A stretch of DNA of 64,000 nt. Source: Callaeas wilsoni. Taxonomy: Eukaryota; Chordata; Aves; Passeriformes; Callaeidae. Positions 25,794 through 37,500 of this stretch are shown here, piece by piece. Position 1 is the first letter of the stretch. Each line of letters begins with the position of its first letter. Where the stretch lies: assembly GCA_013398955.1 (NCBI GenBank), contig VWPU01004541.1:47456-111455 (forward strand). The letters are read 5' to 3'. The notes beneath the pieces are model-generated. The model saw nothing but the letters and a program-made list of their open reading frames with translations. It was not told where the DNA came from and made no database searches. Position numbers and translations under genes: made by a program.

Positions 25794-27371
25794 GACCAGC
25801 AATCTGGAGAACTTGGTGACAAACAGGAGTACTACCCCCTCAAGGATGGGATTGCTTTGCTTGAAACATATCATCATAGTAACTTCACACACTTATGTAG
25901 ACAGGATCTCCTCCTCTAGGATTACCCCAGGAAAATCTGTTCTCTCCTGTTTTCTTTCCTAAATTATTCTTTCCATTAAGGGCACACCTCAATTTTAAAA
26001 GAATGGTTGCAAAGAATCACAATGACCATGCTGAAAGAGTAAAATCAATCTAATATTAACACGGTTTCTCCTAAGGGCAGGAAATACAGCTATTTCTTTG
26101 AAATCCTAATAATCATTTGTAGTTTCTTACAACTTTTCAGTCTTACATGAATTTCTAGATTTCACATTTTCTACGAAGGTATCTTTTCTCCAAGCAGACA
26201 GAACACATTCATCTTTATGTGTCTTATCTGTGCAGTGGGTGCACAAGTATTTAGGAAGGAGTCACACAGTAACAGACTCTCTCCCATGGCCTGGACAGCT
26301 CAGCTGCACTTACTGAAAACATAATCCAAGGCAAATCTGCCGCCATTTGCCTCCTCTTAGATACTGTATGAGCTGATCACATAGCTCCAATTCCAAGACT
26401 TTATGTCACTGAAGCTCAAGCCCATATTCATCAAGGGGAAAATAAATGCATGGCTAAATTTCCCTATGGTTCAGTTGCTGCAGGCTGACACAAACCTAAG
26501 CTTCAGTTTTGTTTTAAGGCAGCACTTGGTTTTCCACAAGTTTGCTTCTCGTTCAGTCTCTGGGCAGGGACCCTGCGACAAAAGCTGCAGTTCCCTGGCC
26601 CAGTTTTCATCAGCTCTCCAGAACCAGCCACCTGAGCCCGATGCATCCCAAGGTTTCCTCCCCAGGGATATTTTCCTGCTTCTTAGCCAAGCAAACATAG
26701 GGCTGATTTTCAAGCAGTTGCCATCATACTACTACTCTTTTAAAATCATAAAACTTACTTGTTCTCTTTTTAGTTGAAGTCACCTCATAATGGTTTTCTG
26801 CACAGGTCTGAGGACCAGGGCTGTTTTCTTAAAATCTGAAATTTATATATATCCAGAACGCTTCAGAAATAGATGCACCTCACATCTAAAGGTCTGCCAT
26901 AAACTGGAGAGAAGCAGCACCACCACTCCAGGTCCCAAATCTTACACAGCCTCTGCACTTGGAAAAAGTAGGAGTGAAACTTTGCCATGTAACAAAGCCG
27001 TGCATTACCTTCCCCAGGCTTTAACTAACTCCCCGAAGCACAAGGCAAATGCCAAAGAGGGAGAAGCCATGTCCTACCCTCCCACCATACAAGCCAAAGG
27101 CAAGGCAAGCTGCACAAATGCTGCAGGAATTGCAAGTTATGTTTTGCATCACGGATTTCTTCCTTAGCATCACTCTTTGTTGTGCTCATGCTCATGTTGC
27201 CCTCTCGTGGCTGCTCTGACAAAGAAGCAGGCCCTACCTCAACCCACTTAGGACTGAGCTGTGATTATAGATGTATTTTTGGAAGTTTAAGACCAGCTTT
27301 TTATCCCTAAGAGTGATCCATTATAGCAAGAATTTTTTATTTCATGAATTCTACCAATACCCTTACATATT
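25794..27371. other. Intergenic DNA, no gene seen
   Basis: Non-coding. Two open frames of 124-125 codons (26403-26777 and 26790-27167) have no recognisable domain. They lack a credible promoter or splice context and are judged chance frames. Confidence 0.5.
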
Positions 27372-27690
27372 TCATAGAACCACAGAAGGTTCTGTGGGAT
27401 TGGAAGGGACCTTAAAGATCACATAGCTCCATCTCTCCTGCCAGAGGCAGGGACACCTTCCACTAAACCAGGTTGCCCAGAGCTCCGGCCAGCCTGGCCT
27501 TGGACACTTCCAGGGATGCGGCAGCCACAGCTTCTCTGGGCAACCTGTGCCAGGGCCTCACCATCCTCACAGGGAAGAATTTATCCTGAATATCTAATCT
27601 AAATCTACCCTCTTTCACCCTAAAGCCATTTCCCCCTATCCTGTCACTCTATGTCCTTGTCCAAAGCCCCTGTCCCTCTCCCCATCCCAG
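27372..27690 (-). mobile_element. CR1 LINE 3' fragment, antisense
   Basis: 'gggattggaagggaccttaaagatca', 'ggttgcccagagctccggcc', 'ggccttggacacttccagggatg' and 'gggaagaatttatcctgaat' appear in antisense CR1 order. The 3' terminus lies at about 27372 and the 5' truncation near 27690. This is one of the best-preserved copies in the window. Confidence 0.93.
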
Positions 27691-30600
27691 CCCTCACCGG
27701 CTTCCACACACACCCACATGCACAGCACCACCACCTTTACATTATACAGCACACTAAGCACATGTATATAGATTTTGCTGTTTTGCTCCACTGCTTTATG
27801 CCAGCATGAAATTCAAAGGCTTCTCTCACGGACACCAATTTCCTTGAGTTTCCTTAAATCAAGTGCAAGCAAGGGAAGGCCCACAAGTTCTCAGCTGGAG
27901 TTCCTCTTTGCTGTACGAGGGAAGCCATGGAAAGTACAGTCGGACCAGAGACCCTTCAGAAGCAAGAAATGATCTGTAAGGGCACCATCAGCAAACAGCA
28001 ATCGGGGGCCTCAGGATTTTTTGTCAGGCAGTGACTGCCATTCTCCCTTGTCCCAAAACCTATTCAAGCTCTCAAAGCCCTATGGCTTCCTCTAATGCCC
28101 ACTGATTTCACCCGCAATTAGCTGGCTTACCAAATACCCTAGAGATGAGCCTTAATCTCCTGGTGGGTCAGTGATTAAGGTAGAAAGTATGAATAAGCCC
28201 TTATAATCAGAAAGTGTTGTGAAAAAGGACACTTAATATACATGAGGCATAGATACTGTATGCAAAATAAACTTTGTTTCAGCAACAAAAAGAGCATCAG
28301 GGTGTAGTGCTCAGGGGAAAAAAGAAAAGCAGCTTCATTTCTGAAAGGTTTTAGTTCTTACTAAAAGCTGTGTAAGTTAATTCAGGAAGATTTATATTGC
28401 TATAGACAGACAGAGTGTCAGAAGAAGGAGGATCCAAAAACGTACAAAATTGTCAGAATTGGATAAAACCCACTATCCATCAATTTTGTGCCCTGAGAAT
28501 ACAATGGAATTGTTTTTCCCAAACTGTTTTTAGAGCAGATGCTCTTGCATTTCTCTCTGTAAACACAAAGAAAAGAAATAAATAATGTTTATGAATAAGC
28601 AGAAACGTCCTGTGCTGTGTGATACTGACCAAGAAAAAAAAACGCACATAAAAAACAGACATAAAAGCACGTTAATTTATATCCCCGTGAAAAACTAATA
28701 ACAAAGAGAACCTTCATATAGTTGCTAAAGCAATATTAAAGCTTCCACAGCTAAAGCCACTAAGTAGACATTGTTTACAATTTAATTCCACCACTACTTA
28801 AAAGACTCAGGAAGTTAACTTGAAGAGTTTCCACTTCAAAATTCCCTTTTAAATATTTCTCCCTTTAAGGTTTGATATTTCTTAGAGCTCTCACTTCTGC
28901 AAGTGCATGGGACAACAGAAAGCAGATGCCTGTGGGACAGTAAATGGAATGAAGTCTCTTCTTCAGTCTAGAAGGATGGAAGAGGAATTAGAAAATGTCA
29001 TAATTCCTCCCAGTTTGTTTCAAAGCAGCTGACAAATACTTTTGTGGGGGGAAAATTAATCTTTTTAATTGGCAAGGCATGACATATTCAAATGTTCAGA
29101 ATCACAAGTCCATGGCTTTATCCAAACTCACTGTGAGATAAAAGAGAACTCGTAACCACTCTCAGACTTTCCTTTTTGATACTGGGCTGTTACTCTATGA
29201 ACTGATGGATGTTTTTCTTCATGGACTACTAATTAAAACTTGAATTAAGTCTACACCAAGAGTGACAAGTTGGAGGAGGAGCATATTACAGAACCAAGGG
29301 CCACCAGCAGCAGGAAAGCACCCAAAAACATGGAGTGCCTTGGGGAGCTCTTGGGCAGGTACAGGGTGATAACTCTACCCTAATAAATCATTCCAAGTAG
29401 AGATGGTCTTCCCGCTTTTCTTAAGCATGAGGAGAAAATTGATGCATTTAGAGTGAGCATGTGGTTGCCTTTAATATTTCATAGCATTGTCATTATCATT
29501 GTGGTAGCATTATTTTCTCCACCCCTGCCAAAACATATGAAATTTGATCTCAATCTGAAGCAATCAGTGGCGGATGAAACACTGGGGTGTTCATGAAATA
29601 CGTACGCCAGCTCTCAAACAATGCATTTCATTGATAGGCAGTGGAAGTAGGGTTTTGTTTCAGAAGCCAAATCCTCCCCCACAAGAGGAAACATTCCTTT
29701 CTTACATGTTCTGGCAAAACTTACTGTGCAGAACACTGCTGAGAAACTGGGCAGAGCCTGTAGGTTCATAACGACTGAGAGCCACCTTGAGATTTTTTGC
29801 CTGTCTGTGTTAAGTTGTCTGTGAATAACAGAACTTTGCAGCACTCGCTTTGATTTTGATTTAAATCTGTCCTCAAAAAATAATTTAAAATTCGTTATGA
29901 ACAAACTTCTGCAGCACTTCAGCTGAACTACAGCAGAAACAATTTGTCACAGCAACAGCTGGAACAAGATGTGTCAGCAAGATGAATGTCTTGTTCATGC
30001 ACACTGCAATGCTGATCGGGACTGGAGGGAAAAAAAATCAGTTTGTTTCCAGCATGTTTTAGGCAAGAAGAAATAGTAGTCATTTTATTTCAGTAGAGAT
30101 AGATAAATGTATGTATTTTATCAGATTTCTTAAAATAATCCCTGGCTAAGTAGAGCATAAAGCTCCTGAGTCGAGTCAAGTCTATTCATTCATATTCTCA
30201 AGACTATTAAATAATAATCAGGCAGATGTTATCCAAACATCCAAAACTCTCCTTTGTGAGGGGACCACCTCTTTCTAACATAAGAAAGTAGAGGAAACAG
30301 ACTTCTCAAAATGCTCACTCTGAGTTTATTTTTTAGATTTCATATTTATTTTCTTGCCATTATTTAGGATCTGTTTTAATTGCCAAGTACTGTCCCTACA
30401 TAGTCTTAAAATTTGCCTGGGTCTTGATAGCCAAATGAGACTGTTCTCATCCTGTGTGGCAGGCTTTTGAATTAAAATCTCACACACCATGCCAAAGTAA
30501 CTGTGGTTCCGCAGAAGCAGAGGACGCAGCGTATCTTTTACTTTATGGAAGTTAACATACACCTCTGTTTGTCTCTAGGCAATAGATAGGACCAGAAACA

Positions 30601-33059
30601 GAGGAGTCTCTACAGCTTTTGGCTCTATGCACTCAAAATGCTCTCATTGAACTCCAGAAAAAGAAGAAAACCCCCAACATTTTTGGACCTGTACCAAATA
30701 TCTTGTTACCAAATGTGAGTGAAAGCAAATTTTGCCTGGTTTTAAGTTTTATTTTGAGACATTTGGTCTGGCTCTGAAATCCTGAAATTTTCTGCAACTC
30801 CCACCCTGCTGCCGCCCTTTGCTAGCAGCATTCTTACCATTTTTTTCTTCACTTAACTTACTTGCTCTTTACTAACTAAGCTTACTATTTATATATATTC
30901 ATCTTTGTTATCTCAGTCCTCCCCTCAGTGCATCTGTGTTCCTGTCCAGCACAAACCTAAGGTTGGCCCAGGGCATTACTTTCAGATGAGTTTCAAATCA
31001 TGTGAAATTTGAACTTGACTGATATGGGTAGGGAATAAGAGGTACTTCTAGTTTGAGAGAGAACAGAGAAGGCAGAGATGTCCTATATGACTTTTCCCAT
31101 GACTGGAAGATGAAGCCCTTGTAACTTCTTGCCCTTGGCTCTAAGGTGCAGGACAAGCAGAGGAATAGAGGAAGACATCTCCTTTTACAGCTAGATTTGT
31201 TATTACTTCTTGATTAATTCATTCAGTAGGATCCTTTTCATCTCCTTCATGTTCCTTCTGCCTTTTCTCCTTTCCTTTGCAACTCTCAAATATAAAGTGA
31301 ATTAATGTTATCTTGAATGAGTGACTCAAGTATGTACACTAAACCTTAGACCTGAGGTATAGATATAGATGTATAGATATCTCCGTCCCATATAAATGTC
31401 TGTAAAGAGTCATGTGCTGTGAAGCTAGAATTCCATTCTTTCAGCAGCATACAAAATCAATGTTAAATGCCTTTCTTTTAGCTTTCCTGACTCACAGATA
31501 TCACAGCTCAAGATTTTTTTCCCTAGTATCTTAATCCTCCATCCTGCATCATGAGTTTAGAAGGAGACAAGATAAGCAGGGCAGCTGCCTTTAAACTTCA
31601 TGTGCTTCAGTACGGTACAACCACCAAAACTGTAAAATCAGTGCAAATACACACAGGCAGGTTTGCTCATGTCTTGCCTCCTGAAACTTCAGGAGGAAGT
31701 TTTGCAAGGTTTCTGCAGAATACAAATTATCACACATTTAGTCCAAACTTCCTGCTTTACAGCTGCTCTTCTAATCAGCTTTGCCTGTTGCATCCATGCA
31801 GTAAGGATCCTGATTCCCTTGGACTCACCACCCCCAGTCCCCTAAGCTGGACAGGACAGGGTGGGAGCGTGCCACCTCAGATTGTCTCAGTGGTAAAGAT
31901 TTGTGGGAAGTAATCGGGATCAAAAGGCATTTGCTTAAGTTAGCTTTATAATTATTACATAAAGCCGAAGAAATCATCACAAGGGAGAAAGTTTTCCTTG
32001 AAACTTTGAGCTTTAGGGGTATTCAGGCCCTAAAAATTTCCAAAATCCTCCTCATAATTCGTTTCATCATACATATGTCATTAAAAATCATCCCAATGCA
32101 TTTGTCCAAAATTTAAAAAAAAAAAAAAGAAAATTCCAACTTTTTGCCCTTCCTGACAGAAACCATTCCGTTTTGACCACCTGATGGGCCCTTGGGGTTA
32201 ATTAGAAAATCCCCATCAAGAGCTCAGAGGCCAATATCAGCTGTCAAAATCCCACATTCCCCTCTTTCACCTCTTTCAAGTGCAAAACAACCTGTGTCTG
32301 AAGATGTGCCAGAGAATAAAAGGGCACACCACAACCACTGTGGGCTCTGACTTAGACCTATTCATGGCCTCACTACTATGAATACAGCAAAATCTCAAAT
32401 GAAAGTTTTAATCTCCCCACTGCATTCAATCCAAAGAGAAAAGGGCTTCCCTTTTAACAATTTCCCCCCTTAAATCTTTTGTGTTGCCGTGCTCCTGAAA
32501 AAGCTGAGATTTTGCTCAGCCCCAGCGAGGGCTTTTGCCACAGAAAGCACTGCACCTAACCCCTTTGTGCTGACATAAGAGTAAAGGTCTGCTCAGACCA
32601 AAAGTAACTCATGCAAAAGGCCTTCAGAGGGTCTAAATACAAACTGAACAAGATCAGAGTTAAAAGTGCAGGCATCTGATCTCCCCCAGCTTGCCTGCCA
32701 TGCTCCTTTCCCTTGTTCCCAAAGGTGCATGGTAAATACAAAGACGAGTGGGGAAAAACAAACATTGAGGGGAAAAAAAAAAATCAGATGTAGTAATGCT
32801 GGAAGATGAAGACAGAAAAGTCCTGTTACTCCATACCCTCTGCATGTCTGCATCTCTCTCCAGATCAGGTGAGCTCTCTCTCTCATGTACAGGTGAATGC
32901 ACCACACCAGAAAAGTGCAAACTCATTATCCCAGTGATCACCAGCTGTTTTCCTTTCCCTGTAAGCAGACTCCACTCACAGAAAAAACAGTAATAACTTA
33001 ATTTTGCACTCAAGTTTATGCATGAAGGGAAACAGCAAAGGCTATGATTTCATTAACTG
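27691..33059. other. Intergenic DNA, no gene seen
   Basis: AT-rich non-coding DNA with small CA-rich and T-rich patches and a run of A near 32116-32128. Open frames reach 120 codons (31551-31913 and 32593-33013) but overlap in several frames and carry no recognisable domain. No RNA gene was seen. Confidence 0.5.
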
Positions 33060-33420
33060 CTCGGCCATGTGCAGGCACATCGATGGTGTGAAATGAAAAC
33101 GAGAAGAAGCAGCAAGGATCTTCAGATGTGCAACTCCGTCTTTTTGGGTTTGAGGAGCCTTTTTTGCCATTTCACCACAAAACACACTTTTCATCCCATT
33201 TCGCTCAGAGCGGAACATTTCTTCCCCAGTGCCCCCGGCCTCGGAGAGCACCACCAAGCCTCACTCTTTGTGCCCAGCCCCTCTCACCAACACGAAGGCG
33301 ACGCGGTTTTCTGTCCTCCGCAGGGACCGTCCTTCCCCCCCCGCCCAGGACGCCTTCTCTCCCCTTCAAGTGATTATTGTTTTGTTTTTTTCTCCTCGTG
33401 AGCAGTAACACCTACATTGT
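33060..33420. promoter_or_regulatory. Isolated moderately GC-rich patch, candidate element
   Basis: GC and CpG content rise locally (best at 33205-33365, with CCCCGGCCTCGG, CGAAGGCGACGCGG and a C8 run) inside an otherwise AT-rich desert. No exon could be supported here. It could be a small regulatory element or the start of a non-coding transcript. Confidence 0.2.
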
Positions 33421-33861
33421 ATGGAGAGAGACAGCGAGCATTCATACCCCTCAGAAAGCCATTCACTCCAGGGCAGCTGGAGAGGCTCAGTGCTCGGCTT
33501 GCCCTCTTCACTCTTGGATGAGTTTTGTGCAAAGCTCAGGCTTGGAGTCCTTTCCCTCCCAGAGCCAAGCAATTAATGAGAGGTGGAAAAAGGAGAGAAA
33601 ATGTCGCGGGGTTTTGTCTTTCTTCACAATTTGTTCTTTTTATGGTTTTTTTTTTTTTTTTAGCTAAATTATGTAATCTGGTTGCCCTGGAAGGATATAA
33701 AAGCATACTTGGGGAGGAAAAAGGAAATTATGTTTAATTAATTAATATGTCCTTGGGCTTTTTCTTTTATAGTAAAGGTTTGGAAATAGCACCTCCTATT
33801 CATGGAGCAGTGAGTGGAACTGCTGCTAGAAGAGAGATCACTGGCCAAGCACTTCTAATAC

Positions 33862-33890
33862 TTTAAAATAAAAAGTATTTTTATTTTAAA
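33862..33890. repeat. AT-only perfect hairpin
   Basis: TTTAAAATAAAAA at 33862-33874 is perfectly reverse-complementary to TTTTTATTTTAAA at 33878-33890, with a three-base GTA loop. The surrounding DNA is also nearly pure A/T to about 33925. It could be an easily melted site or simply low-complexity sequence. Confidence 0.85.
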
Positions 33891-34578
33891 ATTTTTTACT
33901 TTATTTTAATACACCATATACTTTTAATTTAGTATTGCCCTAGTTCAGATAGTGGCTCACCTCTTTTCAGAAAATGTTTTTGCAGATCAGAGTTCTAAAG
34001 GTCCTAAAAGGCTGTTAACAATTTTTGTCCCCTGAGATTTCTCCTGTACTGACCAGGATCACTTTCTAAAGCAGCACTATGGACCTTTACACAACAAAGC
34101 CTATGAAAAAGGTGGGGGAAAAAAGTTTAAAAAATAACTCCCCTCACAGCTTCACCCATCTTCCCATCTCCTTTCCACTTAATTTGCTGTTGATGCAAAG
34201 CCATTGGATTTTCAATTGCGTGTTATCATCATGCTTTATTTTTATTAGAGATGCACCAAATACCTCCCACCCCCTCAATATTACTTGGGCCACCATTCAC
34301 TAGAAAGTTTAAATTTTCGTGTTCTCTTTAGTGAACGAGGTCCTATAATAATGGAATAAATGGTGTGCTTTGTTTCTGGTGAGCCAAGCACTAAGGTCAA
34401 TGAATTGGTTTTGTTGGTTTTTTAGTGATATAATATACCATTTGTTTTTAGGAAATACAAAAGTAATGTAAAAATTTCCATCACTGGTGCAAAATGAAAA
34501 TAAACACTGGAGTGAACTTCATTCTTTGGTATACCTTGAGAGAAGCTGACTGCATTAAGCCACTGAAATAGCACAGTG

Positions 34579-34597
34579 TAATCACATACTGTGATTA
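34579..34597. repeat. TAATCACA/TGTGATTA inverted repeat
   Basis: TAATCACA (34579-34586) and TGTGATTA (34590-34597) form perfect 8-base arms around TAC. Each arm has a TAATC core, the bicoid/OTX-type homeodomain site, so two proteins could bind in mirror arrangement. Confidence 0.7.
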
Positions 34598-37500
34598 ATC
34601 CAGTAAGACGGGATCATTTAATGTAGGTGGTTGTCGTTTCCTACTGGTGGCCAAGGCAATGTGCTTCATCCCCAAGTACAGTCACTGCAAAATCATTTTA
34701 CTAGAAAATTGATCAACAGCAAATGCTGTTGTGTTCTAAAGGCCAGCAAAGTCTTTTTTGTCTTCCTTTTGCCTCTACTAATACTAAAATAATAACAGAA
34801 TGTAATGAAATGATTATATCTTTAAGACTAACAATAAATAATGTGAGAACTGATTACTACAGAAAATAGTTTTGTCATGTTATTTTCCATAGTAACATAG
34901 TATTTTGCTATTTAAACCTAAAAATAAAAGTAAGCAAAGGCAGATGTTTCTCGATGATTTAGAAGGCTGTGCAGCCTTGGCCTGGTTGGTGCTGGGTGGG
35001 AATCAGAAATATCCCTGTCAATCGAGAGTAAGTGTCAAACAGCCAGTAAAACCCAAAATTCAAAAGAGTTAAACACTCCATTCCCATTGCACAGACAAAT
35101 GGGGGAAAAAGAAGGAAAGAGGAGTCTGGAGGCCTCACAGACGATGGTTCGCTGTGTCACAGGCACTGTGTAAATACGTAGTGAATGGGAGTCAAGGGAG
35201 TTTTTAAAAGACAACTGAACTGCACATGGGAGCCAGGACTGCCTGATAACGCTAAAGGAATACACATGGTGCTGTAGGTATCACAAATCAGTTGACTTGT
35301 GCTTGGCAAGGAGCTGCACTAGGCAGACAAATCCGAAGGGCTTTAGGCCAGGGAGGTCGGGGTGTCCCGGCAAAGAGTGTGGCTTGCAGCAGGTATTGAG
35401 ACAGGCCACTCTCCACGTCCCTTCCTCCCACAGCTACTGCTGTGGACTCAGAGCCGTCCTTCCCTTTCCCTCAGCCACACTGATGGTTTAATACCCTGCA
35501 ACCACACTAAAACAACTGTTTTTAAATTTATCCTGCAAATGACAGCTCTAATGAGCGGGACTTGATATGGTATAAGTCAGTGCAGGACCTGGCCTCATGT
35601 ATTTTATTCCCAGGAGTTGTCCACACCTCAGCAAGTAACAGCTTCAGTGCAGTCCACTCTGGGACAGCATTTAATGGTTGGTTGCTGGAGGAACTGGTGT
35701 ATGGCATGATTTAAGATTGGTTTATGCATAAAATGGAGTGGGCACGCTCTGTCACTTTTATTTGATCACTTATACTTGGTCAAGATTGTTCTCTCACCTA
35801 CCCTTCTGTGGCAGGTTTTCTTACAATGTCCTTGCCCATCCTGGACAAAAGGGGAGTATTTTCACAGCATCTAAACCCCCCATGCACATCCAGCCTAGAG
35901 CATGGCCTCTGGTTTGCTCTTTGCGTTGCTTTCTCTTTCATCATAGCTTGTATAACCAGCAGAAAGTCTCTCGGTTCATTTTGAAGATATGACTTCACCT
36001 CTTTCCATCATCTCTCTTTCCTAGATCCTGAATTTATCAGACACCATTAAAAATCAGCAATTATATTTGACAGCTGGTAAAGCATGCCCTAAGCAGAGCA
36101 GGCTGGTAAGTTGTGCTTTGTGATCCTGTTTCTTACATAATTAGAGACCAGCTGATATAGGACAGCAAATGAAAACAGAGACTCATTAACCTGAATATAC
36201 AGAAATATATCCAGGACAGTGTTTATTCTTAAGAGGCATTTTAGATATTGGTTGGACAATGAAGCTGCCAGTTAATGGTGAGGGAGATATGATGGAAACA
36301 TGGTTGTGATCAGTCTCTAGTCACTACAGCAAAGTCAAAATCTAGACCTCCGTTCAGGTCTTGACAACCCTGGGAGGAAAGGTATAGTATCAGCAGAGTG
36401 GGGTTTGTTGAGATATGCCCTAGCAAAGGAACCACTGTGGCCAAAATTACAACTCCTTTGGCCCTATGGCAGGATTTTAACAGACCTCTTACATCAAAAA
36501 CAGCCCTTTCATCCTGTTCAAGAAAAAAAAACCTCTCAAGACATCTCTACTTTTACCTGATTTCGATAAATGATTGAGATCCCAGTGAAAGGCACACAAC
36601 CATAAAATTTTATTGCAGATTTTATGCAATTACTTTTGGCCCCCAGAAAAACTGAATTACTCTCCTAGTATGATACAAAAATTAGATTTGGCAGTAATAT
36701 TCTAAATATTGCTCTTGTAAGTCCTTTTTCCCAAAGCTTTTGAGAATTTGCTTGCTCAAAAAAAAAATAAAATGGATCTTCTCTCAGAGTCGAGTTGGAT
36801 GAGCTCTGACAATTGAACTGAAGGGAAGTAGAGAATCAAGAGTACTTTTGACTTGGATCCTTTACTGGATCTGTAACTAAGTCAATAATCTGTCGCCATG
36901 ACTTTAGACTCCCATTTAGCCACCATTTGAACATCACTGCCAAAACTTGCTCTCTGGATGGGATCAGAACAATCCTTACACTCTTTTCTAGTTTATACAT
37001 CCTTGAAGTGGTGAATGGCACTTTTCTATTGTGTGCTTGCAAAGTGTTCTGGATAAGATTGTGCCACATGTGTGGCACAAACTCCACTCCCTCCAGGAGA
37101 GATTCTCTGTCAAATAAAGACAATTCAGCGAAAACTCTAAAGCTCTCTGTGTCAGCCACAGCGATAGGCACAGCATAAAAACAATAAAGACAAACTGAAC
37201 AACGTGACAGAGAAGTACCAGGGGATCTGCCTGTTTGCAAAATGTCTCCTGTTTGCACGTGAACACTGCTGACCAAGCCAAAGCCCTTGCTTAGGAATGA
37301 TTTAATTTATATGCCCTCAGAATGAGGTCATATCCATATCATGCATGATCTCTATTAGCTTTACAGACGCCTTAACCTGGGCAGGTTCAAGTTCTTCAAA
37401 AGCTATTCATACTTGGCAGATTGATATAGTAACTGACAATTCACTGCCATCCAAGTGTATCTGGGAACACAAAGCTCACATAAATATTGTCGAGTATATC

